64,000 nt of DNA from NCBI GenBank assembly GCA_007132975.1, contig SLNO01000042.1:1-64000 (forward strand). The letters run 5' to 3'. The notes below the pieces were generated by a model. It was not told the origin of the DNA, ran no database searches, and saw only the letters and a program-made list of their open reading frames with translations. Each line of letters opens with the position of its first letter. The stretch's first letter is position 1. The position numbers and the translations under genes are program-made. Below are positions 34,932-44,295 of the stretch, piece after piece. This stretch comes from Balneolales bacterium (lineage in GTDB: Bacteria; Bacteroidota; Rhodothermia; Balneolales; Natronogracilivirgulaceae).

Positions 34932-36077
34932 ATGAATATCCTGCTGGTTGAGCCATTTCTTGGAGGATCGCACCGTGCATTCATGGAAGGGTTGCAGCGT
35001 TATTCTCGCCATCGCATCTTCACCGTTACCATGAAAGGGAGCCACTGGAAGTGGCGCATGAGCGGCGGAGCTGTGACACTTGCCGAAAAAACAGGAGCAA
35101 TACGGGAGGATATCGATCTGGTTTTTGCCAGCAGCATGACCAATCTCCCGGCATTCATCGCTCTTACCAATCCGCGGTTTGCCCATGTACCCACCGTGCT
35201 ATACATGCATGAAAACCAGCTGACCCAGCCTGTTCCGGAATCAGAAGAGCGCGACATTACCTACTGTTATATCAATTATCTCAGTGTCCTTGCTGCGAAT
35301 TATGTCTTTTTCAATTCCAATTTTCATAAAAAAACATTTCTGGATGCACTTCCTGGACTCCTGGCCCGTTTTCCCGACTACCAGCAATCCGAATCCTTGG
35401 GCAGGATTGCCGCCAAATCAGATCTTTTGTATCCGGGCCTTGACCTGAAAGTGTTTGATGAAGCCGTCCAAAAGCGAAGGCTTCGAAGGCCAAATCAGCG
35501 GCCTGTTATTGTTTGGAACCAGCGTTGGTCTTTCGACAAGGATCCGGAAAAATTCTTCAGGGTCATTGACAAACTTGACGATGCCGAGTGTGCATTTGAT
35601 CTGATCCTTGCCGGAGATCATCACCATGATCATGCCGAACTCTTTGAACAGGCCTGGAAACGTTATGGCAGCCGGATACTGCACTATGGTTTTGTTGAGA
35701 ACACTGACGTGTATTCCGATTTGCTGCAGAAGGGGGATTTTGTTGTCTCCACATCGCAGCACGAATTCTTCTGTACGGCAATAATGGAAGCCGTTTATTG
35801 CGGCTGTCATCCCATCCTGCCAAGAGATCTGACCTATCCCGAACTGATTCCCCGCACACTCCAGGAACCCTTGCTGCACGGACCGGTATTCTATGACGAT
35901 GAAACGGACCTGTTCCGGAAAATGAAAAAACTTCTGGATGGCACGTACAAGAGACTTCCGCTTCCCACACTTCAGTCTGTAAACCGCGACCTTGACTGGA
36001 GCCGGATCATAGAGAAGTACGACGACATGTTTGAAAGAATCAGAACGGACTTTTCTCGTCATCAGGAGGAGGGGTGA
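34932..36077 (+). CDS. tRNA-queuosine alpha-mannosyltransferase-like (DUF3524) glycosyltransferase
   Basis: GT-B glycosyltransferase with the DUF3524 N-terminus (ILLVEPFLGGSHRAFMEGL and GSHWKWRMSGGA). The human member QTMAN mannosylates queuosine in tRNA-Asp, and bacterial homologues are annotated accordingly. The second lobe has VIVWNQRWSFDKDPE and STSQHEFFCTAIMEAVYCG for nucleotide-sugar binding. 381 residues. It starts 6 bp after the nucleotidase and runs 38 bp into the 3' end of dnaB. Queuosine synthesis genes are not in the window, so the tRNA role is inferred from the family. Confidence 0.8.
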   Translation: MNILLVEPFLGGSHRAFMEGLQRYSRHRIFTVTMKGSHWKWRMSGGAVTLAEKTGAIREDIDLVFASSMTNLPAFIALTNPRFAHVPTVLYMHENQLTQPVPESEERDITYCYINYLSVLAANYVFFNSNFHKKTFLDALPGLLARFPDYQQSESLGRIAAKSDLLYPGLDLKVFDEAVQKRRLRRPNQRPVIVWNQRWSFDKDPEKFFRVIDKLDDAECAFDLILAGDHHHDHAELFEQAWKRYGSRILHYGFVENTDVYSDLLQKGDFVVSTSQHEFFCTAIMEAVYCGCHPILPRDLTYPELIPRTLQEPLLHGPVFYDDETDLFRKMKKLLDGTYKRLPLPTLQSVNRDLDWSRIIEKYDDMFERIRTDFSRHQEEG

Positions 36078-37590
36078 ACCCCGTCTTTCGGGCACGCTTC
36101 TCTTCTGTTTCGCCATCCTTACTCACCTCGGTCAGACGCTCTGCACCCTCTGAAGGATCTGATGCCAGGTAGGGTGTATCGCCATAAGCACGCGCAAGAT
36201 TCTCAAAACGGGCATATTGTTTTACAAAATGCAAGTTTACTGTGCCAACGGGGCCATTCCGTTGTTTCCCGACGATAAGCTCGGCGACACCTTCTGTCGA
36301 ATTGCCCTGGTCATCAGTCGTTATTTTATAGTACTCCGGTCTGTACAGGAAGCAGACCACGTCGGCATCTTGTTCGATAGACCCCGATTCCCGAAGGTCG
36401 CTGAGCTGCGGACGCTTGTCGCCGCCACGCTGTTCCACAGCCCTGCTAAGCTGAGAAAGTCCAATAACGGGCACATCAATCTCCTTGGCAAGCGCCTTGA
36501 GGCCACGCGAAATGCCGGCAATCTCCTGCTCCCTGTTCTGCCGGTCGTTCTGCATTCCAGTCATGAGCTGCAGGTAATCGACAATGATCAGTCCCACTTC
36601 GTGTTCACTTTTTAACCTGCGGCACTTGGAACGCAGCTCCATGATGCTGATGGATGGCGTGTCATCAATGAAAATCGGAGCGGTGTGCAGTCGTCCGGCC
36701 GCCTCCAGCAGTTTTTTGAATTCGTTATCATCCAGCTTGCCGGTACGGGCTTTCTGGGCGTCAACACGGGCTTCCATTGTCAGCAATCGCTGAACAAGGG
36801 CCTGATCGGACATTTCAAGGCTGAAAATGGCCACCGGTGTCCTTTTGTCCGGATCCTGGTTGAGAGCGGCATTTCGGGCAACTGTGAGCGTGAACGCCGT
36901 TTTACCCATAGATGGCCGTGCCGCAATGATGATGAGGTCACTTTTCTGCCAGCCGGCTGTAAGGCCATCGACGTCCAGACCCGTCGGAACTCCGGTTATT
37001 CCCTGTTTCTTTCCCCGGATCTCCTCCAGATAGGAAATTGTTGTCTTGAGGATTTCGACAAGTGGCCTGTTCCCGCCGCGCGCTTTTGCGTTTGTGATCT
37101 CATAGATTTTCTGCTCGGCGGCATCCAGCACTTCAAACGAGTCGCTTGTGTTGTCGTAAGCATTCTGGATGATGTCCGAGCAACTCAGAATGAGGTGCCT
37201 TTTAAGCGCCTTTTCAGCTATGATCTGGCAGTGATATTCGATATTGGCCGCCGAACTCACTGACCTGGTCAGGTCCGTGAGGTAGCTGCTTCCGCCGATG
37301 GTTTCAAGTAGCTCCTGATCACGCAACTCATTCTCCACCGTAAGAAGGTCCAGTGGATTATCCCGCTCATACAACTTGGTAAGCACTTCAAATATTTGCC
37401 GGTGGGCAGGCTTGTAAAAGTCATCCACCTCCAGCATCTCTATGGCTACCGAGGCTGCCTGCTCTTCGATCAGCATACTGCCGAGAACGGCCTCCTCAAT
37501 CTCTACGGCTTGTGGAGGAATGCGTCCTTGTGACTCAAGTTGTGTGTAGCTGTCGGTCTGGCTTGATCTGTTTTGTGGATTTTTTGCCAT
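36040..37590 (-). CDS. dnaB: Replicative DNA helicase
   Basis: Hexameric 5'-3' helicase at the replication fork. The N-terminal DnaB domain starts at PPQAVEIEEAVLGSML, followed by a linker and a RecA-like domain with Walker A ARPSMGKTAF, Walker B LIIVDYLQLM and the DnaB motif QLSDLRESGSIEQDADV. 516 residues from the ATG at 37590; an in-frame TTG at 37614 is less likely. No intein or insertion. It has its own upstream promoter-like element. Overlaps the glycosyltransferase by 38 bp at the 3' ends. Confidence 0.96.
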   Translation of the reverse strand: MAKNPQNRSSQTDSYTQLESQGRIPPQAVEIEEAVLGSMLIEEQAASVAIEMLEVDDFYKPAHRQIFEVLTKLYERDNPLDLLTVENELRDQELLETIGGSSYLTDLTRSVSSAANIEYHCQIIAEKALKRHLILSCSDIIQNAYDNTSDSFEVLDAAEQKIYEITNAKARGGNRPLVEILKTTISYLEEIRGKKQGITGVPTGLDVDGLTAGWQKSDLIIIAARPSMGKTAFTLTVARNAALNQDPDKRTPVAIFSLEMSDQALVQRLLTMEARVDAQKARTGKLDDNEFKKLLEAAGRLHTAPIFIDDTPSISIMELRSKCRRLKSEHEVGLIIVDYLQLMTGMQNDRQNREQEIAGISRGLKALAKEIDVPVIGLSQLSRAVEQRGGDKRPQLSDLRESGSIEQDADVVCFLYRPEYYKITTDDQGNSTEGVAELIVGKQRNGPVGTVNLHFVKQYARFENLARAYGDTPYLASDPSEGAERLTEVSKDGETEEKRARKTGFTPPPDDEKSPF

Positions 37591-37712
37591 AACGGATGGT
37601 GGTACTGGATGCAATCAACGGATTAAATGACTGGCGCACTTACATTTTCAGGGACGATTAAGCTTTCTGGTACTGCTTCCTCGTGTGCCGGAACAGAAGC
37701 CAGGCCGGATTG

Positions 37713-37720
37713 CAAAGGTA
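37713..37720 (-). promoter_or_regulatory. Bacteroidota-type -7 element upstream of dnaB
   Basis: Minus-strand TACCTTTG (followed by CA) matches TAnnTTTG exactly. It is about 120 bp upstream of the dnaB ATG in the 179-bp UDG-dnaB gap. No TTTG is found at the usual -33 distance; a T-run is there instead. Confidence 0.45.
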
Positions 37721-37769
37721 TAAAAAAAACGCGAAGTCTGCTTTATCCGAATTGAAAAAATCAGCACCT

Positions 37770-38693
37770 TCAGCCCGTCAATTCGTCATATCGCCTGCGA
37801 AGCAGCTTCACATCTTCCCAGGTATCACGCTTCCATGCCGGATTTCGCAGTAATGCGGCAGGGTGGAAGGTCACCAGGAGTTCCATCCCACCGGAAAAAG
37901 GATGGAACCTTCCCCGAAGGTTTTTCATCGGCTCCGTGGTTTTGAGCAGGGTTTGGGCCGATATGCGCCCAAGACAGAGAATCAACTTGGGATTGACGAG
38001 TTCAATCTGCCGGTAGAGGTAGGGAAGGCTTCGGTCACGCTCTTCAGGCAGGGGATCCCGGTTGTTTGGTGGCCTGTGTTTGAGAATGTTGGCGATGTAC
38101 ACATCCTCCCTGCGAAAAGATATGGCCTCAAGGATCTTGTTGAGCAGCTGGCCTGCTCTGCCAACGAACGGTTCGCCCTCCTTGTCCTCCTGAAAGCCCG
38201 GTGCTTCGCCAATCAGCATGAGATCAGCATCCGGATTTCCAGTACCGAATACCAACCTGGTATCGGCCAGGTCAGTACGAAGGACCTCGGCAGACAGGCA
38301 GATATCTAACAGTTCCTCCAGGGTCTGTGCTGCAGCCGGACCCGATTCCAGCATCTCCTTTCCGGTGGATGAACCGTCTTCAGGCAACGACTTTTCTGCT
38401 GATGATCCGGAAACCGCGGCACTGCTGTAGCCGGCAAGAGGTTCGTCAAGGTTTAGCGTTTCTTCGTCCAATTTGTACGATGACTCTTGACTTATGCCAG
38501 AGCCTGCATCCTCAAGTTCTGGCACTTTGAAATCTCCGTATGTCTCTTTCTCCTGCATAAGGAAACTTCGGACCGATTGGAAGAGCGTGTCGGAATCCGG
38601 CTGGTCGGCGCCACGATCGGCATCATCACCGCTGGCACTTTTCTCCCTGTTTCCACTGGTCAACTTGTTCTCAGGTTCTCTATTCTGCGACAT
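37770..38693 (-). CDS. Family-4-type uracil-DNA glycosylase lacking most Fe-S ligands
   Basis: Removes uracil from DNA. The C-terminal 180 residues are family 4/5-like UDG: GEAPGFQED (162-170), EPFVGRAGQLL, and HPAALLRNP (277-285). Family-4 enzymes hold a [4Fe-4S] cluster with four Cys. Only the first is kept here (C132); the second position is A135, KCRPP is KHRPP (H206), and the CxPYL position is S222. About 125 N-terminal residues are low-complexity, acidic and Ser-rich, and absent from typical members. The start is 3 bp after the mtaB stop. Fold assignment is firm; activity without the cluster is inferred. Confidence 0.84.
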   Translation of the reverse strand: MSQNREPENKLTSGNREKSASGDDADRGADQPDSDTLFQSVRSFLMQEKETYGDFKVPELEDAGSGISQESSYKLDEETLNLDEPLAGYSSAAVSGSSAEKSLPEDGSSTGKEMLESGPAAAQTLEELLDICLSAEVLRTDLADTRLVFGTGNPDADLMLIGEAPGFQEDKEGEPFVGRAGQLLNKILEAISFRREDVYIANILKHRPPNNRDPLPEERDRSLPYLYRQIELVNPKLILCLGRISAQTLLKTTEPMKNLRGRFHPFSGGMELLVTFHPAALLRNPAWKRDTWEDVKLLRRRYDELTG

Positions 38694-38696
38694 AGC

Positions 38697-40091
38697 TCAA
38701 CTTACCGGTTGTTGGATTGTGATCCGGGGCGTTATGGATGCTTTATGAGATAATTCGGATGCAGCGATGCTTCCCCGAACGGCTTTGTTTGGCTCGCGGT
38801 CATCAAGCTGGCAAAGAACAATCTCGTTCACCAGCGCTGGATCATGGGGCATCGACACGCGAATGTAGTTGTCTGTCCAGCCCAAAATCCTGCCATCCTC
38901 TAACTCCTGTTCAAAAAGTACGGGCCGGATTGTTCCCAAATGACTACTGTCAAAATCGAACCGTTTCTGCTCGGAAATACGGCGCAATTTGTGCGTCCTT
39001 TCTTTGCGGATTTTCGGTGAGACGTGGTGGCTCATCCCGAGAGCGGTGGTGTTGGGCCGTTCGGAATAGGTGAAGACGTGCAGATATCCAACAGGAAGCG
39101 ACTTGAGGAAGTCCATTGTTGTCCGGAAATGCGCGTCGGATTCGCCGGGATGGCCGGTTATAACATCCACGCCGATGCAGGCATGGGGCATGACGTTGCG
39201 TATGGTCTCCACACGCCGCCGGTACAGATCGGTTCGATACCGCCGTTTCATCTTCTGCAGGATTTCATCCGATCCGCTCTGCAATGGTATGTGGAAGTGG
39301 GGCTGTACGGTATTTGACTGCGCTGCAAACGAGATGATATCATCAGAGAGCAGGTTGGGTTCGATGGAGGATATGCGAATGCGCTCCAGGCCACGAAGCC
39401 GATCAAGCTGCATGAGAAGATCCAGGAATGTCTCGCCATTGTGACTGCCGAAATCGCCAACATTAACCCCGGTCAGAACTATTTCGCGGTACCCATCGTC
39501 TATCACGTTGCGGGCATTGGCCACGATTTCATCAACGGAGGGACTTCGGCTTTTCCCACGGGCAAGCGGTATGGTGCAAAAGCTGCACTTGTAGTCGCAT
39601 CCGTCCTGCACCTTCAGAAATGCGCGGGTTCGGTCGTTTGCTGAAAACGCATGGTGGAAATCGAAAGCCTCATTGACATCGGTTCGGTGGATGATGGTCC
39701 GGTCCGGTTTTTCGAAGTTGCCGGCGAGAGAAAAGATATCGAATTTATCCCGGGCGCCAACCACAAGGTCAACACCTTCAATGGCAGCGATCTCGTCCGG
39801 CTCCAGCTGGGCGTAACAGCCCGTGACGGCAATGAAAGCTTCGGGATTCTGACGCTGGGCACGACGAACGACCTTTCGGCAGTCCCGGTTGGCGTCCATA
39901 GTCACCGAGCAGGTGTTGATAACATATACATCCGCTTTCTGCTCAAATGGAACAATGGAAAAATCCCTCCCGCTGAAATGCCGCTTGAGAGTGGATGTTT
40001 CGGCAAAATTCAGCTTGCATCCAAGCGTGTGGAAGGCCACACTTCGGGCTTTGTTGCTGCGAATGATATCAGATGGTGTTTTTTCGGTCAT
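38697..40091 (-). CDS. mtaB: tRNA t6A37 methylthiotransferase
   Basis: Radical-SAM methylthiotransferase that turns t6A37 into ms2t6A37. The N-terminal cluster Cys are in TLGCKLN, VINTCSVT and AVTGCYAQ; the radical-SAM triad is CDYKCSFC; GVNVGDFG and a C-terminal TRAM-like region follow. 464 residues. The TLGCKLN motif and overall pattern match MtaB rather than MiaB or RimO. It is upstream of the UDG gene with 3 bp between them, so they are co-transcribed. Confidence 0.92.
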   Translation of the reverse strand: MTEKTPSDIIRSNKARSVAFHTLGCKLNFAETSTLKRHFSGRDFSIVPFEQKADVYVINTCSVTMDANRDCRKVVRRAQRQNPEAFIAVTGCYAQLEPDEIAAIEGVDLVVGARDKFDIFSLAGNFEKPDRTIIHRTDVNEAFDFHHAFSANDRTRAFLKVQDGCDYKCSFCTIPLARGKSRSPSVDEIVANARNVIDDGYREIVLTGVNVGDFGSHNGETFLDLLMQLDRLRGLERIRISSIEPNLLSDDIISFAAQSNTVQPHFHIPLQSGSDEILQKMKRRYRTDLYRRRVETIRNVMPHACIGVDVITGHPGESDAHFRTTMDFLKSLPVGYLHVFTYSERPNTTALGMSHHVSPKIRKERTHKLRRISEQKRFDFDSSHLGTIRPVLFEQELEDGRILGWTDNYIRVSMPHDPALVNEIVLCQLDDREPNKAVRGSIAASELSHKASITPRITIQQPVS

Positions 40092-40229
40092 GTATCAAAC
40101 AGGATTGCAACATGTGAAAACGGTTGCAAGGTCCCGGTTATTCTCTGGCAAATCCAAAAGGCTGGCCAGTCCCATTGTCACCCTGTACCAGACTTGCAGG
40201 CCAACGCCAAGCTTTTATAAACCTTCCTC

Positions 40230-41234
40230 TCAGGATGAGGGGAGGTAGTAAAGAATGATGGCAATTACGACAAAATTGAGGATCGCCAGCGGAAGCAATT
40301 TCGTCCAGCCGAGCCGCATGAGCTGGTTGAACTTGAAGCGCGGCAACGTCCAGCGCACCCAGATGAAGACGAATGAGAAGAATACCGTCTTGAGGATGAA
40401 CACATGGATGTCAAGGATCGCCTTCCAGACCGGACTCATTTCGGGAAGCCAGTAGCCGGCAAACGGGAGGTGGTATCCGCCGAAGAAGAAAACGGTGATA
40501 AGCATGCTTCCAATCACCACGTGCATGTATTCGGCAAGGAAGAATGTTCCGAACTTCATGGAGCTGTACTCGGTGTGGAAGCCGCCAACAAGCTCTTGTT
40601 CGGCCTCGACCAGGTCAAATGGAGCGCGGTTCGCCTCGGCGAAAGCCGCAATAGTGAAAATGAAAAAGCCGATGGGGTTGCGGAATATGTTCCACCAGAG
40701 CTCCTGCGAATGGACAATTTCCAGAAGGCTTAGCGATCCGGCAAAGAGGATGACAGATGCCAGGGCCACCCCCATGGGTAGTTCGTAACTGATCATCTGC
40801 GCAGCGGCGCGGAGTCCGCCAAGCAGGGAATACTTGCTGTTGGATGCCCATCCCGCAAGAGTGACTCCGTATACAGCCAGGGATGCGACGGCCAGGAGGT
40901 AAAGGACACCCACGTTCAGGTCTGTAATATAGACATATTCACTGAACGGGATAATGGCAACGGTGATGATGGCGGTGCTCACCGGTATCATGGGCGCCAG
41001 GGTATAGAGGAAGCGGTTGGCTTTGGCAGGGACGATATCCTCCTTCAAAAACAGCTTGATCACATCCGAGAATGGCTGGAACAATCCCAGCGGACCGACC
41101 CTGTTGGGACCATATCTGTTCTGGATGAATGCCGAAACCCTGCGCTCCGCATATACGGCCACCGCTGCTGATGGGAGCAGGAACAGCAGCACTACGGCTA
41201 ACATGACCAGTATTGAAAAAAGTAGAGGATCCAT
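40230..41234 (-). CDS. nuoH: NADH-quinone oxidoreductase subunit H
   Basis: Membrane subunit at the quinone-binding junction of complex I. About eight transmembrane segments; conserved motifs AVYAERRVSAFIQNRYGPNRVGP (two pieces: ERRVSAFIQNR and GPNRVGP), EANRAPFDLVEAEQELVGGF and WVRWTLPRFKFNQLM. 334 residues. Its ATG directly follows the nuoG TAA. It is the last nuo gene in this cluster; nuoI and the antiporter-like subunits are not next, and mtaB begins 138 bp later. Confidence 0.95.
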   Translation of the reverse strand: MDPLLFSILVMLAVVLLFLLPSAAVAVYAERRVSAFIQNRYGPNRVGPLGLFQPFSDVIKLFLKEDIVPAKANRFLYTLAPMIPVSTAIITVAIIPFSEYVYITDLNVGVLYLLAVASLAVYGVTLAGWASNSKYSLLGGLRAAAQMISYELPMGVALASVILFAGSLSLLEIVHSQELWWNIFRNPIGFFIFTIAAFAEANRAPFDLVEAEQELVGGFHTEYSSMKFGTFFLAEYMHVVIGSMLITVFFFGGYHLPFAGYWLPEMSPVWKAILDIHVFILKTVFFSFVFIWVRWTLPRFKFNQLMRLGWTKLLPLAILNFVVIAIILYYLPSS

Positions 41235-42977
41235 TTATACCGTTTTAGCTTCCGAGACTTGTTCCAGTTTCAGTTGAATGCCGTTTTCATCGTCCATTCG
41301 TTCATAAGTGACACCGGTGAATGCGGGGTGGGAGTCGGCAATTTCATCAAGGATCTGCCTGGATGACACCCATTCGGGGGTGTCGCGGTCTGCATCAAGC
41401 CTGACGAGGAATTCCCAGGCAGGAATGCAGTCAACACGGTTGGAGTCCGATACCCAGTTGTCAAATTTTGTACCGTAGTGGTCGAGCCGCCCCATGGACA
41501 TTTCCAGATTGAGACGACGATTGGTGTAAAGGGTCTCCTTGGCAGGTACGGTACGCTGTATGCGCCCGTCCACATTTACATAGGAGGCGGTATGTTCGGC
41601 GGCAGTTGTTACCGGTATGACCAGGTTGGCGGCACGGGTGGTCTCGCTGTGATTGGTTGCCATCACAACGGTCCATGATTGCTTCAAATGATCCATGGTC
41701 AGCGATGTGCGGCCAATCAGATCGTCATCCAGGATTACAATTAGCTTGGGCTTGCCTGTTTCGATGAGTTTTATGAGTTTTTTGTCATTAATCTCCTCGA
41801 ATTCAAGTGCCCGCACGCCGTTGGTATTGGGTGCCTGGTCGTCGGATATCAGGAACCCGTCGCCAGAGCCGGGAACCACGTGTGGAACAAAATAAAACTT
41901 CGAGACACCCTTGCTGCTGAAGAAAGCACGCAGGGAGTAGTTGTCCTCCACCGATGCATGAGGGCTGCCGATGATCAGGATGTCATCTGCATCCACCTTT
42001 TCAATCTCTTCGAGCACTGTGAGTTGTGCGTTGTTCCATGATGTGCGCACCTGTTCGGAATCATCGGGACGAAGGTGAGGACGCGAAACCCGGTTTTCAT
42101 TGAATTTTCGGTAGGCAAGGCGACCGGCGTCCGGCATCCAGTGGTCATTGACGGCTTCGTTGAATCGCGGAGTCACCCGCAGTACGAGGTTGTCACGTGT
42201 CCAGAGCCAGGTGCTGGACCCTTTGCCGTTGGTTATGTCCACACTGGGGGTCTGGTTCATTTCCCAGACACGGGCCCGGAACCGGAAGTCGGCCGATGTG
42301 AGCGCGCCGACCGGACATATATCCACGGTATTTAGTGAGTAGGGATCGTCAAATGTCTGCCCGTTGGCGGTCATCGGGTAGTTCTTGTCACCGCGCGATA
42401 TGATGGTAAGCTGATGTGTTTTGCTCACTTCATCCGTGAAACGAACGCAGCGGGTGCAGTTGATGCAGCGCTCGGCGTCCAGGATCACACGGGGGCCCAG
42501 CTGGATGGCTTTGGGCTTGTGAACCTTTTTGTGCTCAAACCGGCTGCCTTCGGGACCGTATTTGTAGGTCAGTATCTGGAGGGGGCATTCGCCGGCCTGG
42601 TCGCAGATTGGGCAGTCAAGCGGATGGTTGATAAGAATGAACTCAAGATTGTCAGCCTGAGCCTGCTTTACCAGTTCATCGGTGTGATGTGTGTGTATTA
42701 CCATGCCGTCAGCCAGGTCCAGACTGCAGGCGGTCATCAGTTTTGGAAAAAACCGGATGACACGGTCTCCGTTTTCATCAACTTCAAATGTTCCTTTTTC
42801 ACGGTCGAATACGGGCATGCCGGCCTTGACGATGCATTGGCGGCAGTTGGCCGGTATGGACAAGGAGGGATGGTAGCAGAAAAAGGGGAGGTCCAGGCCG
42901 TTGTCCAGCATGAACTGCAGGACCTTTCCAGGCTCTTCGTATTCGAATCGTTTGTTATCTATGAAAATTTCAGGCAT
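41235..42977 (-). CDS. nuoG: NADH-quinone oxidoreductase subunit G
   Basis: Iron-sulfur subunit of the complex I peripheral arm. The N-terminus carries a [2Fe-2S] site (FFCYHPSLSIPANCRQC), then the His/Cys cluster HPLDCPICDQAGECPLQ, then CINCTRCVRF with distal CPVGAL. The C-terminal part is a molybdopterin-oxidoreductase-like domain without the extra cluster. 580 residues is a short-form NuoG (E. coli has about 900). Ends directly at the nuoH start. Expected to pass electrons from NuoF towards the membrane arm. Confidence 0.93.
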   Translation of the reverse strand: MPEIFIDNKRFEYEEPGKVLQFMLDNGLDLPFFCYHPSLSIPANCRQCIVKAGMPVFDREKGTFEVDENGDRVIRFFPKLMTACSLDLADGMVIHTHHTDELVKQAQADNLEFILINHPLDCPICDQAGECPLQILTYKYGPEGSRFEHKKVHKPKAIQLGPRVILDAERCINCTRCVRFTDEVSKTHQLTIISRGDKNYPMTANGQTFDDPYSLNTVDICPVGALTSADFRFRARVWEMNQTPSVDITNGKGSSTWLWTRDNLVLRVTPRFNEAVNDHWMPDAGRLAYRKFNENRVSRPHLRPDDSEQVRTSWNNAQLTVLEEIEKVDADDILIIGSPHASVEDNYSLRAFFSSKGVSKFYFVPHVVPGSGDGFLISDDQAPNTNGVRALEFEEINDKKLIKLIETGKPKLIVILDDDLIGRTSLTMDHLKQSWTVVMATNHSETTRAANLVIPVTTAAEHTASYVNVDGRIQRTVPAKETLYTNRRLNLEMSMGRLDHYGTKFDNWVSDSNRVDCIPAWEFLVRLDADRDTPEWVSSRQILDEIADSHPAFTGVTYERMDDENGIQLKLEQVSEAKTV

Positions 42978-42998
42978 GGCTGAGCTTATGATGGTACA

Positions 42999-44288
42999 TC
43001 AGGCGACGGCGTAGACCGTTTTCTTGCATTTCTTTTCAAATTCATCCCGGAACCGCTCAATGGAATAGCGTACTGGCCAGGCGGCGGCATCGGCCAATGC
43101 GCATATGGTGCGGCCTTCCATTCCGTGGCAAATGGCAAGGAGGATGTCGAGGTCCCTCATCTCGCCGTTGCCTTCCATGATTTTACGAAGTGTCTTCTGC
43201 AGCCACCCGGTTCCTTCACGGCAAGGGGTGCATTGTCCGCACGATTCATGGTCGTAGAAGTAGGAAATCCTCCAGATTACTTCCACCATATCCGTGTCCT
43301 CATCCAATACCACCATGCCCGCCGTTCCCATCATGGAACCGGCCTGGCGAAGGGAATCGGAATCCATGCTGACCCCGTCGAGCATGTCCGCACGGAGTGG
43401 AGGTGTGGATGATCCGCCCGGTATCAGAGCTTTCAGCTTTTTACCGCCTCTGACGCCACCAGCAACTTCGTTGATCAGGGTCATGATGTTCATGCCGGCA
43501 GGATATTCATATACGCCGGGACGATTGACATGGCCCGATATGCCGTACAGCACCGGACCGGGATGCGTGGAAGGACCGATGCTCAGATACCATTCGGCGC
43601 CGTTGTTGATCACCAGCGGAACATTGGCAAGCGTCTCGATATTGTTGATGGTGGTGGGACGCCCCCAGAGTCCGCGTTGCGCCGGGAAGGGCGGCTTGAC
43701 TCTTGGGTATCCTCTTTTTCCTTCAAGTGATTCCATGAGAGAGGATTCTTCACCGCAAATGTAGGCACCGGCACCCATGTGGGTGTACATCTCCACACTG
43801 AAATCAGAACCCTGGATTTTTTTGCCCAGGTAGCCATTGTCGTAGGCCTGATCTATGGCCTTTTGGAGTTTCTGGACAAAGGGGCGGTATTCCCCGCGAA
43901 TGTAGACGTAGATGACTTCAATCTGCATGGCGTAGGCGGCAATGATGGCACCTTCAATGAACTGATGCGGATTGAATTCAAAGATTTTGCGATCCTTGAA
44001 GGTACCCGGCTCTGATTCGTCCCCGTTGCAGGCCAGATAGCGTGGTTTCCCATCCGGCTCCGGCATGAACGACCATTTCAGTCCTGCATTGAAACCCGCA
44101 CCGCCTCGTCCGCGTATGTTGGCAGTCTTTACTTCATTAATCACATTGGCGGGATTCCACTTCTTTTTGTCAGAAAGGATTTTCTTCAGCGCCTTGTAGC
44201 CACCATTTTTCTCATAGACCTTGATTTCATGCAGGTCCGGAATGGCCGGGACAAGAAGGGGTTTGTATGATTTCCAGTCGGTGCTCAT
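42999..44288 (-). CDS. nuoF: NADH-quinone oxidoreductase subunit F
   Basis: NADH- and FMN-binding subunit of complex I. Glycine-rich GRGGAGFNAGLKW near residue 60, FMN/NADH motif GAGAYICGEESSLMESLEG near 170, and the [4Fe-4S] N3 site ESCGQCTPCREG with a distal Cys. The ATG at 44288 gives 429 residues; the upstream in-frame start at 44336 lies inside nuoE and is not needed. It begins 7 bp after the nuoE stop. Confidence 0.94.
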   Translation of the reverse strand: MSTDWKSYKPLLVPAIPDLHEIKVYEKNGGYKALKKILSDKKKWNPANVINEVKTANIRGRGGAGFNAGLKWSFMPEPDGKPRYLACNGDESEPGTFKDRKIFEFNPHQFIEGAIIAAYAMQIEVIYVYIRGEYRPFVQKLQKAIDQAYDNGYLGKKIQGSDFSVEMYTHMGAGAYICGEESSLMESLEGKRGYPRVKPPFPAQRGLWGRPTTINNIETLANVPLVINNGAEWYLSIGPSTHPGPVLYGISGHVNRPGVYEYPAGMNIMTLINEVAGGVRGGKKLKALIPGGSSTPPLRADMLDGVSMDSDSLRQAGSMMGTAGMVVLDEDTDMVEVIWRISYFYDHESCGQCTPCREGTGWLQKTLRKIMEGNGEMRDLDILLAICHGMEGRTICALADAAAWPVRYSIERFRDEFEKKCKKTVYAVA

Positions 44289-44295
44289 GCAGATA

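Noticed and set aside
35418..36116. A 232-codon minus-strand open frame opposite the glycosyltransferase
   Set aside because: Antisense to a complete DUF3524-type protein; no similarity seen in its translation.
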